Source of the DNA: Polytrichum commune | Taxonomy: Eukaryota > Streptophyta > Polytrichopsida > Polytrichales > Polytrichaceae | Length of the DNA: 64,000 nt | NCBI GenBank assembly: GCA_950295325.1 | Contig: OX485803.1 | Coordinates: forward strand, 34,425,554-34,489,553 | Direction of reading: 5' to 3' | Shown: one piece after another, positions 37,335 through 50,480 of the stretch | Layout of the letters: each line of letters begins with the position of its first letter | How positions within the stretch are numbered: the first letter of the stretch is position 1 | Made by a program: the position numbers and the translations under genes | Notes under the pieces: generated by a model | What the model was told of the DNA's origin: nothing | The model's input: the letters and a program-made list of their open reading frames with translations, nothing else | Databases searched by the model: none

Positions 37335-40300
37335 ATGGTGCGAGCATTGGGGATTGGGGTGGGGGTGGGAACTGCTGGGATATCCATCCGCCAAGCATGG
37401 CAATTTATTCCAAGTGTGTACACCAAAGCCATGTACAAAAGCCCATCTTATGCGAAACCCTCGAATCGATCATACTCATACATACCCCCAATTTCAGCCA
37501 AATTAAGGGTTACCATGTCATTGCCCAAATTTTCACCTGCCAAGATTTTGGAGAACATCATCTTCTCCATCAGGTTTAAGAAGCCGGACACCGATGTGGA
37601 CCAAAGCTCAAGCCAAAATTTAGGGGAGAATGGGAATATAGGTTCAAGGAACAACATTGTGGATGGTCAAATTGCGGAGAGGGAGGAGCTCATTGAGAGG
37701 TTACAGGAAGAGACACGAAAGGCGGGCATTGTGGAGCCATCTGAGAGTTTGGGTGATAGAGGAGAAGAAATTACATCTGTGACTAAAGATGCGTTAAACC
37801 CTTCCATTTTGTGGGAAAGGAGGGAGAAGGATGTGGAAGCTGAGAGAGAGAGGCGGAGCTTCAAAAGCCCTGGGTTTAGCTTTTCGGCTGCAGGCTTGCT
37901 GTTCCCTTATCATCTGGGTGTCTGCCAATGCCTCCTTGAAAACGGTTACATCACGGTATGTATGTGGAAAAAACTCTCCATTCTTTCTCTCTTCATCAAT
38001 TTTGAGTTTGCCTGGAACTCCGTAAGCTAAATTTTGATGCTAGTTGACGTCACCTGCACATGATAGCATGGTCCAGCTTTGTCTTAGGGGGTGAAAATTG
38101 ATTTTGGCATTGAAAACACTGAACAGTGTAAAAATGCTACATTCAGGTCTCACAGAATGCTTTGGAAGTCACTTTGATCACATCAACGTAGATGGAAAAC
38201 CTTCTTTTTCTTTTTTTTCTTTTCTCCCTTTTTTCATCAATTTTGAGGTCCCTTGGAACTCTGTAACCTGAATTTTGCTTGGCATTGATGTCACCTGCAC
38301 ATCGCATGGTCCAGCTTGTTGTGAGTGAATCTGATATTGATATTAAAAACATTGGATGTTGTAAAATTTTCCACACGCTGGTCTTAGAGAGAGTTTTGGA
38401 AGTCACTTTGATCACATGAGCTAAGATGGAAAACCTTCCTTTTCCTTCGTTTCTCTCTCCCTCGTCAATTTTGACTTTGCTTGGAACTCTGTAAGCTGAA
38501 TTTTTCTAGGCATTCATGTGTTACCTGCACATACATTGTCCAGAAGTTGTAGGGAGTGCAATCCGATATTTACATAGGACTCCTTGAACAGTGTGAAAAT
38601 GTTACACTCAGGTTTTGTGTAACACTTTGGAAGTCACTTTGATCACATGACCAGAGATGAATCATGCCAATTTCATCACATGAGCATAGATGGAAAACCA
38701 ACCCTCTTTCTTTCTTTCTTTCTTTCTCTCTCCATCAATTTTGAGTTTGGAACTCTGTAAGCTGAATTTTACTAAGCATTGATTTCACCTGCACACAGCA
38801 TGGGCTTGCAAATTGTAGGCAGTGCAATCTGATATTTACATAGGACTCATTGAAGAGTGTGAAATCGTTACACTCAGGTCTCACATAGTCTTTTGTTAGG
38901 CAAAGATGTCTCGCATCGTCTGCGTAACAACGATGGTAACATCATACCTGATTCTACTTTGCAGGAAGACACTCCACTGGCAGGGTCATCGGCAGGAGCC
39001 CTTGTGTGCGCAGTGGTCGGAGGGGGGCTCAGCATGCATGATGCTCTCCAGGCTACCAAAGAGCTTGCCCTCGACTGCCGCACTTATGGCACTGCATTCC
39101 GCCTCGGCGTAAGTTGTTTGATATAATATCCATTTGGAATTTCTCTCGCTAATTTTGGCTTATTTTTCTGACAATTCGGTCAATTTGATCAACTTTGATG
39201 CCCAATTGAGACACTGCCCAATCAATACTCTATGTTTCTATGAGATGATTTTGGGGTTCTGACAAGTTGCAAATTTTGAATTATTGTGAAGCTTCTAATG
39301 CCACCAAACTTATGTCTGCAGGCTGTATTGAGGATCTTTCTTGAGAAATTCCTGCCTGACGACATACATGAGAAGGTTAATGGAAAAGTTCGAGGTAGTT
39401 GATTTATCCTGGTATTGTGAAATTATGTGTGAATCAACTTCTTGCATCTCTTGAACGATCATGCATAATTGCCTTTGTTTATGCTAGACTGATGAACTTT
39501 TATTGCATAACGTTCTAAGAGTATACTATGTGACAGTGCAGTTGCAGTAACACAAGTGTTTCGGCAGCCAAGAGGTCTCCTAGTGGACTACTTCGATTCA
39601 AAAGAGGACCTTATCAATGCGCTTCTTACGTCATGCTTTATACCTGGGTATGTGCAGAAGTGACCACCTAAGCTTTTTTCTTTCAATATGCCAAAACAAA
39701 AAGCTCAGGAAGCATTGTAGGGTTTCTTGTTAGTATTTGGTTTATGTTTCATGGCTACTATGATTCTGTAGCCACAAACCACTTATGACTCCTCACGAGT
39801 CATGTTGGAAATTGTGATTTAGGTACTTGGCACCAAGGCCAGTAACCATTTTCCGAAATCGAATCTGTGTGGATGGGGGGATTACATTGTTCATGCCACC
39901 AACAGCAGGTGATCAAACAGTACGTTCTGCACTGATAGTATCCCTGGACTCTTTATTTTAAAGAAATCAGCCTGTTCCACAAAGATAAATTGCAAAATCC
40001 AAGGTTATTTTAGAGCTTTCAAGATTGATGGTGTTCCAAGTTTATCTATTAACAATCACTGTAACCTTGAATGTTGTCTTAAAGAAGCTCATTCTAAGGT
40101 CATGCGGCGCAATGTTTTTATTCTGCAATTAATAGCAGTTTTTGTTCTAATCTTCTTTGAGATCTCCAGGTTCGTGTATGTGCATTTCCCTTGTATGCAC
40201 CTGAAGGCATTAGTCCTGATTTGAAACCCATGCCAACCCGTGCCAGCATGAGACAGGTTTGATTTCTCTGTCCTAGTAGCTTGGTTAAGGTTTTTTCTAA

Positions 40301-40766
40301 TTACCTACACAACCTATCTATTTCTCAGATTCTGTGTTTCTTGTCAAGCTCAATTTAGGTCTACCCTCTTACAGCATATTTGATTGTAAGAAGCCGTATT
40401 GATTACAATTGTCACATAATACTGCTCTGAAAGCCTTTGAACAGATGCACATTTTTGTTTGCGCAAGTGTTCTCAACCCATAGGGAAATTCTTGCCACAT
40501 AAATTTCCCAGAAGCTTTGGAAAGTCAGGATCTTGAACATTTGGGTTGAGAGGATTGTGGAAATGTATTGGATTTGATGACAGCTCTTCAACTGGGCACT
40601 GGAGCCAGCAGCAGACGAGATCCTCGATGAACTTTTTGAGTTGGGGTATCAAGATGCTTTAGTATGGGTCAATAAGCAGCAGAGTGTTCAGCAAAACTCA
40701 GATGGTGGAACAAATGGCTCAACTTCATCGTCATCACAGGAAGGTGCAAGTCAGGTCTCTCTATAG
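37335..40766 (+). CDS. Patatin-like acyl hydrolase, probably organelle-targeted
   Basis: Exons 37335-37955, 38965-39108, 39322-39394, 39542-39647, 39823-39919, 40170-40256 and 40584-40766 join to 436 residues. The enzyme should hydrolyse acyl esters of lipids with a Ser-Asp dyad. The nucleophile motif GSSAG is in exon 2, right after LLFPYHLGVCQCLLENGYIT/EDTPLA. The catalytic Asp motif DGG is in exon 5 (RICVDGGITLFMPP). The first 70 residues are basic and Ser/Tyr-rich, like a plastid transit peptide. Residues 71-185 form a poorly conserved, partly charged linker. The layout resembles a single-copy plant patatin-like family that I recall as Arabidopsis AT1G33270 (from memory). The Gln/Ser-rich tail is not conserved. 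It lies tail to tail with the HAD gene, 640 bases away. The first intron holds a tandem array. Confidence 0.92.
37994..38900. repeat. Four-copy imperfect tandem repeat in patatin-like gene intron 1
   Basis: Units start at about 37994, 38235, 38463 and 38732, a period of roughly 230-270 bases. Each contains 'catcaattttga', 'ggaactctgtaa', 'tcacctgcacat', 'gtgaaa-tgttacactcagg' and 'ttggaagtcactttgatcac'. Pyrimidine runs separate the units. The array fills most of the 1-kb intron. Confidence 0.88.
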
Positions 40767-41405
40767 GGTTATTGATAAGTTAGTGGAAGCTGTCTCTAGT
40801 TGAATGAACATTTCATGTAGGACTTGGTCAGGAGGTTTGATGCTTGATTTGGTGCATGTCAGTTGAGAAATGGTCTCACTGACATTGACATCATAGATTA
40901 TTTTTCCAGCACATTTGTTTGGTGCTTCTTAGTTGCACTATGACCTTGCCATTTTTGGCTGGTACATCCTCACACACATCCTCAGCATCATCTAGGACTC
41001 TTGATTCCAAGCTCTGAAAGATTCGGCTGGTGCTTTTACACCAAAAATGTATCCATATTACCATAGTAACACAAAATGTCTGTCCAGTGCATGCAGACTG
41101 ATTTAAATTTTTTATTTCTCTCCTTGACATCTGTTTGGCAGAATGGCATCTGGTTTGAACTTGTTTTGTATTTTGTATGACAAGAAAAGCAGCAAGATGG
41201 TCTCTATATACATTTTTGTTCGATCCTTACAGACATGAAACTCACAACTTGAAATCCAAACACTTGTGGTGACCACCTACACCAATTCCACACCAAAAGG
41301 TCACAAATCGCATAGTACCAGGGGGCAAATGAGACATAAACAAAGTAGATTATTGACAGTTTACTTGACAATAATTTGACTGCTCAGTCATCATGAATCG
41401 GTTTC

Positions 41406-44400
41406 CTAGGGTAGACTGATGCCCTCCTTTCCTGCAATGAATTCAACTGCTTCGTATACATCCTCCACCACTTTATCGGCAGGGTATAAATCATGATTTC
41501 TACCTTGGAAGCATCCAGTTTGGACTAGGATGGAGACCCATGGCCTCCCAATAGCAATAGCCCCCGCTATGTCCGTCTCTGGATTATCGCCTATCATATA
41601 CATTGTCTTCATAAAAGAATTGTCCTCACTCACATTTCCAGCTGATTGTGGTGAATTTTGATGAGCCATCTGCAAGATATCTTGTGGATGTTGAGAGCAC
41701 ATTGTTCTTGCAATATTGTGTAAAGCTTGCCCTGCCAATTCATATGCTACAGCTTTTGGTTTTCCAAATGACGTGTACAGGAGTGCCCGATTGGTTAATT
41801 TTTCGTAAAGGGTCTCAAGAATGATTCGAAAGGCACCCATGCCAAACCTTGGAATCGGGAATTTAGCTTGGTATTGAAAGTCATCGGCTGCAAAATACAA
41901 AGATGGTTGGGGATTCTTAGTATTGATTTTCCCGGGAAGTCCTCCTGAGCTAAGCACATCACACAGAACCTGTCACAACAGAAAAAACTCTGGACATTAG
42001 TGCTGCTTGCCATGTTGTTCAGAATCTGTTTTAACATCTTGTCCAAGGACTTCACGTTATCAATGTTTTCCACCTTTCCTCCAGGATTTCCTATCTATTT
42101 ATCAGCTCATGTGACCATAGATCCTAAATATAGATCTCATAGCACAACACATTAACATATTAAGGTTAGAAATTATTGCATTTTTTTAATGTTGTGCACA
42201 AAACTGCCTACTGCCACTGAGTTGGTCAGCACACAACAAGTGGGGTTGTGCATTGCTATTCTGTGGTTTTTGAACCTACTGTGCAGAAGTGATTGTAATT
42301 TGAGTCTTCCTATCACTGAAAATAAATCTCAAAACACCAGTTGTTCAGCTATATAGCAAATTTAGGCTACAGGTACGCTGTAAATTTTGCCTGAAGCCTC
42401 TGTAACACACACTGAGGAGAATAGCACCAGTAGATATATGATGGTAGCGTAAAAATACTAAAGCTCATCTTAGCCCCACAACATTTCTATTTCTGCATAT
42501 GTTTCCTCCTGTGACAAAAGGTAACATTCCTAATTACCTGAAGCTCTCGACCCCAATCCACCGGATCGCTAACTACAAACACAGCTGCAATCTGCCTCTC
42601 ATGTGCTGGCATGAGTTTGTTGCTGGAACTAGTATGAGGCTCTACCCAAGGCTTGTACGGCTGCAAAGGATCAATGTTGTCAAACTCCTTTGCATATGTC
42701 TCTGAAGTCACTACTTTCCTGGTAAAGAATAAGAAAAATGTCAAACATCTTTAATTGCAGTGTTGAAAGAAACTGTGAAACTGAAGTATTGACTTCACAA
42801 TTCACCCTAAACTCTACACTTTTGCAGGATCCACATAGAGAGTTCAACGTTAAATCCCTAAACTTCAGTGATCAACAAGGCTGTAGGGTTGAACCCTAAC
42901 CCTAAAATTCAATGGTTGGGGGTTGGACCCTACATGTTGTAGGGTATCCATTGAAGGCTAAGGTTTAGAGTATCAATCAACTTCAACTAAATTGAAGTGT
43001 AAAGAATTATGGTTCTCATTTGAGATACACTAAATGGATCCCCTACACTTCAATTTGAACCGTGAGATTATTTTGCATAGGTTTATGCAACAGTAATTAT
43101 GTGATTACACTAACTTCTTGTAAGGTAGTTCCAAAATAATTAACTTGATAAGAACCATATGAAAATGATATGCTGAGAATCTTACTGAAATCCATAGTTG
43201 GTTAGAGCTGTCGCCGGTGAACCTTTGCCTACTGCCAATACTCGTCTTAACCTATAGCTGCATCAACACCAACAAATATCAATGACGTTATCATCACCAA
43301 ATATTAATTTCTTACTAGTGCTTGAATTTGAAATATGCATGAACTGATCCTTGGACATCAGTAATTAACGAAAACATTTTTTCATTATGTAAGAGAATAT
43401 CTTCATAAGTTTTAAAAAGGACAACGGACATGAGAAAACCAACCGCGCTGCAAGATACTTGAATGGCGTATGACCTAGAAGGACCTGCATGCAATCCCAG
43501 GTATCTGTAGGATCTGAGAACAATCTCAAATTTCAGAGGATGGCTGTTTTAAGCAAATCTTAAGCGTTGAATAGGGGCCCCAGGAACAATCAAAAAAATG
43601 GACTCTCTAAGGATAGGACAACAATGTGCAAGCAATTTGTAGGAAGAATGGTCCAAAGTTCTCCAAGTGTATTCACCTTTTTTTGATTAAAAAATGGGTG
43701 AAGTTGAGAATGTATACAAGGAAATGTTCAAAAGATTCTCCAGACCTACCTGAGAGGGGTGTACAGGAATTCTTAATTGCTGAGTTAATTCTGCAGCTTT
43801 GGCAGCCTCAGTCATTCCTCCTCCTGCAATGAGCAAAATTTTCAGCAATTCTCACATGTAATTCACAAAACTTAGAAAGCAGGTTTGGTACAAATATATT
43901 GGTGGCAAGCAAGAATAACTGCTACTTCACAACATCAAATCTCAAGTATCTCAATATATCCTCATGAAAATTTGTTAATTAGAGAGATTATTTTTGCCAA
44001 TTGCAGTCAAATCTAAAAAATTCACTAACTGGTCCAGAATTCTACAATATGGATACAAGATGCACACCGTTTGTGAGGAACACAAATGGTACTTCAAGCT
44101 CGGCTGCACAGACATCCAGCCCTCACCAAGTATTAGTTGATCAAGTCTCACTACTTGTGTCAAACACCAAAACATTGAAATAAGCAGGCCTACTTTGGTT
44201 ACTTAGACGGACAGCTGTATTTAAGTGGTATGTAATTAGGCATATTTCTAAGAGAAAGACACCAAAAAGACGTGTTTTAAAAAGATTGGACTACATTCTC
44301 AGAATTTGTTAACAATACTAGGTTTGATAAAAATGTGGGGATGTATATGATCAATTAAGAAGAAATTGAATCTTCACTTTGATGATATATAAGATATTCA

Positions 44401-46037
44401 TATGAACTCCAAAAAATATGAGGAGAATGGCTACTGCCTCATTTTAGATTTGGTTATCATCTTGTACTAATTGCATGTTTAATATCCTAGGAATATTTGG
44501 CACATCAAAGAAAGTAACCATTTAAGACCTGTCTACCTAAAGTGAAATTTTGAGCTGAGCACATTCCACTCGTGAACATGATTACCCTTCTTGACATCTC
44601 TATAGAGGCGACGAAGGGCATCTGGTGCCCTGCCCAAGGGATCGCCCCCTCGAATAAGCACACCATCAATGTCAAATGCTATCCCGAATGAATTCCTGTC
44701 AAAAACCATTCAAACCAATGTTGGACTGGTATACAGGTAAAATGCACAGTATCAATTTTCAATGTCAATAATCGTATAAAAGAACCTACCCGACTGGTAT
44801 CAAAAATGTGATACTAGTCAACTATTGATACTTGGTGCTTATCACAAAATGAGGGAATCTTTGTGAAATTGGGTCATTGTTTAGGTCATTACCAGTGTTG
44901 GGCGGGTATTTGATTATGTTACTAACCTCCCAGTCTGGTTTTCGAAGACAAATTAGAAGCAAAGAACCTCCAATTCCAAGGTTTTGAGAGTCTTTACTAT
45001 AAAAGAACCTCCAGTCCCAGTTATTTAAACAAATTCAAAGATCCAACGGTTTTCATGAAAGAACTGGCAAAGAACCGGCGGTTTTTTAGAAGGTTATTTG
45101 ACTGGGTTTTGATTTTCTGAGAACCACAAAATATAAATCAAGTCCAGTTATTTGAAAATTTGAGAACTGTGGTTATAAATTTAAAGAACCACCCTAATAA
45201 CCAGCAGGAATTTGGTGCGAAATCTAATACCCGCCCAACACTAGTCATTACCAGCCTAATACCATAGTGATACTGGAGCAAATGTACCCACTAATCAAGG
45301 TTCTTGATTGGTTTATCAGAAACAAAAATATGTTCAGATACACAGCCCCTATCAGTATGAAGAATATATATAAAATCACCATTATACATACCCACATGGT
45401 ATTAAAAATCGGTGACATGTCCAACACTTATTCAAACCATCTGCCAAGAGTGATAACCAGCTTTAGGTCCCCCAGCAAAAGCATTTGGGTGGTGGAAAGA
45501 CGCGAAGGTAATTTGAACATCCTCACCCAAACAAAAGGCATACAGGTACCCAATGTATATTTAAAACCTAATTTGTGTTCTTGCATGCTATATAGACATG
45601 ATTGGTATATCCATATAACCGCATGGTATCAAAAATAGGTGATACCAGTCCAACACTGATTTCAACCATCTGTCAAGATCGATAACAGGTGTTTCTCCAC
45701 CAGCACAAGGATTTGTGTAATTCAAAAAATGGCAAGAAATTTTGACAAGCAATCGGCATACAGATACAGATAAATTGTTCAAGAGGAAGTGAAAGAAAAG
45801 GAAAACCTGGAGAGATGCAAACAAAAAACTTCTACCCCTGAAAGCTCCTTACCCAATATGCAAAGAAAATCAATTTACTGGAACAAAGACGCAATGCATG
45901 TTGAAGAGGAGTGAGAGAAGCATAACCAAAAACCTGGGGGTGCTCTGGGATGAATAATTCTTGAATGTTTGCCATAGAAGCGATGATGTTCTTGTTCTCC
46001 GAGCTTGCCTCACGAGGAGCTTGCTAGGCCCCGCCAT
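41406..46037 (-). CDS. HAD-superfamily hydrolase of the CECR5/HDHD5 type, probably mitochondrial
   Basis: Exons on the minus strand, in order: 46037-45934, 44695-44586, 44091-44068, 43823-43750, 43484-43444, 43251-43186, 42718-42538 and 41969-41406, giving 387 residues in phase. HAD motif I is FDIDGVL (nucleophile Asp) in exon 2. Motif II is FLTNGGG across exons 3 and 4. The Lys motif is YTSFGKP, and motif IV is MIGDNPETDIAGA in the last exon. The N-terminus (MAGPSKLLVRQARRTRTSSL) is Arg/Ser-rich without acids, typical of a mitochondrial presequence. Exon 3 is only 24 bases. Intron 1 carries a hAT-like MITE with another element nested in it. Family members in yeast and animals are mitochondrial; the substrate is unknown. 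Confidence 0.92.
44716..45429. mobile_element. hAT-like MITE with perfect 8-bp target duplication in HAD gene intron 1
   Basis: It begins CAATGTTGGACTGGTATACA and ends CATGTCCAACACTT. ATTCAAAC is present exactly on both sides (44708-44715 and 45430-45437). This is the best-defined member of the family seen in gene C and the glyoxalase gene. A second element is inserted at 44893-45243, and part of the right end plus flank is repeated at about 45560-45770. Confidence 0.88.
44893..45243. mobile_element. Nested hAT-type MITE with 8-bp target duplication
   Basis: It starts CAGTGTTGGGCGGGTATT and ends AATACCCGCCCAACACTA. GTCATTAC flanks both sides (44885-44892 and 45244-45251). Its ends differ from the host element (GGGCGGGT against GGACTGGT), so it is another family with the same CAGTGTTGG beginning. 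The interior is built from 'gaacc'-type repeats and codes for nothing. Confidence 0.92.
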
Positions 46038-48380
46038 AGCTGTGGCTACCCTAAACCCTAACACTTTTTAAAAAAAAAATTCAAGTCTCAACCATTACAT
46101 GCATCACAGTGCAGCAGAAGTAGAAGAGCCAACTCTTGCTCTTGAAAACCTTGTCTTCCAAGTTCAAAAACCCTCACAACCAACATATCAAACTCTCTTC
46201 CTCTTCCTTGAATTAAACCCAAATGCCAAAACCTGGGTTTTCCTTCAATGTATAGGTTTTCTGGGTGGGTCATCCATGGACGCTCAGCCAAGTGGAGAGC
46301 ACTTTGTTGTGCTGTTTCTATCCACGCAGAGAGCATTTCATCCATAACCAATTGCTCATCCCTCATCACTCATCCAAGAGTAGAAGGGTTATCAAGTGTC
46401 ATCCTCGTTGTCATCAATGAAGGCGTAATATCATCCATGATTTCTTTCATTCTGCCCATCAGCCAATTGGTTATGCTTGATAAACAGTTCAAGTAGGTGG
46501 ATGAGGGAGCAACAAGTCATCCACTCTCTTCTTGTTGGTTATTTAGTTCAAACTTGTCTTCATGTTCGAACTTGTCTTCATGTTCAAACCATGTTCATCT
46601 TAGACAAGAGTTTATAGGCGTCACATTTTGATAATGGTCGCAATTAGCTATAGTTACCATGTGTTTATGCAATGTACATCAAAACCGCATGATTACAATG
46701 ATTTTGAAGAAAATATGACTTCATGCGCTGATCAAATCAGGTGTAGACTATTATTTCTTTGGTTATTTATTTAGTTGCAAAATTTTTGAAATTTTGAAAA
46801 ATTTGGAGAACAAGTTTGTCCAATATTGAGAAACTTTGACAAATGAACATGGATCCATAAAATGTGTAACTAGGACACCAACATGGGCGTTGGGGGCATC
46901 CAAAGTAAATCTAGTTCATAGCAAATACACAAAAGTCTCCACCATGTCCTTCAACATAAACCACTTCAGAGCAAAATCTCCAATCCAAATTAGTGGAGGC
47001 ACAATCCAAGGATGTTAATTTGTTATCTTGACCCAATGATCCATGGGGACAAATCCAAGAAACACCTTCAACTCAAATGAGAAATCTCCTTTAAATTTGC
47101 ATAGTGTTTGAATAATGTGCTTGTTCTATTGATCTCCTTCATCTAAATGCAAGTTTTGCATCTACTTTCAAAGCTTCTTATTCTTGAATTTTTAGTTTTA
47201 TAACAAAGACAATTTTAGGCTTGTAAAAGCCCCCACTTCAATATACATGTATATTTCTATCATGGGTTACATATTAGGACATTGTAGAATTTGTTAACCC
47301 TAAACATAAGGCATAGCATTATTTATCTACTACAATGTGTTCTCTTCTAATTCTTTTGACAAGCTAAAGTTAGAGATGGCGTATGCCCTTTTTGATAAAC
47401 TCCAAAGTGCTCGATCGTTAAAGTTTCAACCATCGTTTTTGGGCATGTTCTATACATGTACATTTCAAAATTGAGATTTCAACACTAGGGTTGAATTGAA
47501 CATGTTCCTCACATTTGTAGTAAGTAGTTGTGGTGGAATAGGACGAGGTGTATGGATAGAAAGAGGAGGAGATAAATTGCTCATTTGCACATGGCTTATG
47601 CCCTTTGTAATTAATGAACATTGAAATGCCCCCATGCCACCACATGGCATATGTCAATATCCAAATAAACAACTTATAAATGGTCTTAATAATCCAATTT
47701 AAATTAATGCATAGTTGACAATACAAATCATAAATTCTAATGAAATTTACCAATATTATTTCTTTTTTGTTTTCTGCTACCTAAATCATATATCAGTATC
47801 AATGGTTTGGTGGGGGTTGGATGGGGCATCTTGGAACCTCTAATTTCAAAGTTCACTAATTCCTACCTACCTCACATCCACATTCACACATTGACTAGTT
47901 ACCCTCTTAGTTGTTGTCAAGTTAGTTATGACTAAACTTAGGCCATAATGATCCCATTGCCAAGTCAATGTTTATGTTAGGCCCAAGGGAAGATGCATAA
48001 CATAGGGTAGATGGGTGCTTCTCACACAACATTGCTCAGGCCTCTGCCTTATTTTGTGCATGGGTTTATGAGTCCATGCACATCAAGACACTATGTGCGG
48101 TCAAAGTTTGCTACCCTTACATTATATGCTACAAATATTTTCAAAAATAATAACTTATTTACATTAAATTTAAAATCATTGACAACATCAACAAAATTAT
48201 GTAATGTTTTATTCATTGTCATTTTTGTAGCAATTGTTTTAGTTGAATTTTGCGTCATTGTAGTTATAGAAGCAGAAGAGGTCACCAAATTTGGTAACCA
48301 TTTTTCCTCTGTAATCAACCAATTCCAACCCTCCATATATTTCATTTGCATACAACATTCTTATCAACTAATTGTAGTTC
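46038..48380. other. Intergenic DNA
   Basis: The first few bases are the HAD gene 5' flank. No other gene is supported. The segment 46262-46310 is the reverse complement of 28455-28500, so the two are copies of one repeat. The frames present have no family resemblance. Confidence 0.55.
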
Positions 48381-48384
48381 GTGT

Positions 48385-48945
48385 AAGTCGCTCCTTACCC
48401 CAACCAAAGGTAATTGCAAATTGCACTCCAAATTTTCCTAAGGATTTTGTTGGAGCGACCTTAAATAGTGATAAAGACCAAAAAGTAGAGAGTAGAAGAT
48501 GGGTACACCCTGCCTACTAGAGATAGTTTCTCGGAGCTTCAATAGTCGAGTTTCTTAGTAAAATTGGCGTAGAGGAAGTGGTCCACATCTAGAGTGTTAA
48601 GATTAAGGCCGAATGGGGTCCCAATAGTTTAAAGAGGTCCCCCTCTTCTACCCATTACCAATTATATATGGCTATTGCATGGATTTATCGAACCAATAAG
48701 CACACAATTCCCCTCAATTTATCTCCATACTTGAGGTCTCCCTAAAGGCTCTAAGGAGCCTAACCAACTCATCCATATACTGCTTATCTACTCTAATCAT
48801 GAATGATGAGTCGTCTGCATGTTGAGAGATACATTGCTACTTTTTACCTCTGACGAGGATAATTCATGTCAACCTTCCTTCCTCTACTACTTTATTAATG
48901 ATTATGTGTAAGGTCTACATCTATCCTAGATTTTGGGCATAGGTG
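48385..48945 (-). pseudogene. Decayed LINE reverse transcriptase fragment
   Basis: Read on the minus strand and allowing stops and frame changes, pieces of plant L1-type ORF2 appear in the right order: IIINKVVEEGRLT, ILVRGKK, CISQHADDSSFMIRVD (the catalytic ADD at about 48810-48824), MDELVRLLRAF, LLGTPFGLN, DVDHFLYANF, KLSLVGRVY and SNKILRKIWSAI. Several in-frame stops separate them. Only the thumb/palm part remains, and no poly-A tail or 5' end was found. The 169-codon frame on the other strand at 48011-48520 is a shadow. Confidence 0.8.
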
Positions 48946-50480
48946 ATTAACTTCAAGCAGTTGCAAACCAAACCAATTATGCACAAAGTGAAAATTTGAA
49001 ATCTCCATATATTCTTTGACTAGATGGGGCTTTGTCTATTTGCACGTTGGTTGTTTTTCACCTCATTTGGTAAATGATTTGCAAGATGGCAGATGTAAGG
49101 ATGACCATATTCTCTTGCGCAAATTATTCTCTTCTCGAATTGAATTGGTTGGAGATTCTACCAACCAGGAATGCATCACTATTATCCACATAGAGAGCAT
49201 ATGGTGGAGATTGAAAACTATGTGCACACTTAAGTGTGTTGAAACAACGTGTTGCCACTTGAAGCAAGTTTAGTGGCCACTAAAAACTCAAAAACAGGGC
49301 ACCACATGAGATAAGTTAGGTATCCAAAAGGATTGTCATCATCAACATCACAATCAATGCCACTCAACTTCAACAACCGGGATGAGACAAATAGGAGGGT
49401 TGAGATTTGAAGTGCTTATCCAATCGTCCATGAATTGAGGAAAATGAGTAGTTACCTATTATGATTATTTTCCACATGACTAGAATTTAAGTCAATGTGC
49501 ATATCATTCACATGGATAGATTTGACTGCAACGCAAATTGAGATGTCCACCACCATTAAGGTAAGACATCTTACATGGCCACTCTTCTCAATTGCTTACC
49601 AATATTTGAGTGGTGTATGGCAAGCCTATAGTCAAGAACATACACCAAAAAACACATGGTACAACCAAATGAGGTTGGACTATGTGCTCAAAATATATAA
49701 ACCACTTCAAGTTCAATATCTATTTAATACAACCAGGAGCCTCAATGTGATCACTCAAAGAGAAGAAATTGACCTCTTCTAGCTTTTGCAACCCAAGTAC
49801 AATTCTGACAATTGAATAATAATCTGCACATTTGCAAACCATACAAGACAATTAGGAATTCCCTATGGATCCAACAGCCCAATTCCTCTGTGGATTTGAA
49901 AGTCTCCAATTCTGGAATCTTGTACAGGGAGAGATAGGGAAGAAAAAAGGTTGATTGTTTGTGAAAAAAACACCAACATCAGGAGATTATGTACAAAATC
50001 CGGTGTTGACTCATCATTACTTCTGTGCAAGTAGTCTTATTGAGACTATTCCCACACTGTTGAATTCAACATGCACCACTAAAATCTCGCTCCAATTTTC
50101 AAGCATCTAAAATGCCGCGCTCATACTCCTTTGTGTCCTTTCTAAATTCATAACATACAAAGCTCATGTACATGAAAACTACCTTCTCAGTAACCTGTCT
50201 ATATTCAAGCCATTTCATTGACCAGTTATCCCAATCCTCCATCCACTATCTACGAAGATGGTACCAATGGCGAAAATGGTCCATCTACATACCGATCCCC
50301 TAGACATTGGGATAAAGAAGATGAACTTTTAGGGGCCCTGTCTGACCCCACAGCAAAAGTTGTGGTAGTGGTTGTCAGAACAGTCCCCATAAGCCTGGTA
50401 GTTCAACTTCGGGAGGATGTGCTGGATATTCAACTTCTCTGCATCCAGAATTTGGGTAACTTGGACAAATGTTTGTTGGG
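48946..50480. other. Intergenic DNA
   Basis: No supported gene. The part near 48950-49300 may be further LINE remnant too decayed to read. Confidence 0.45.

Noticed and set aside
48011-48520. A 169-codon plus-strand frame with hydrophobic segments.
   Set aside because: It overlaps the LINE reverse transcriptase remnant on the minus strand. AT-rich antisense frames often look like membrane segments.
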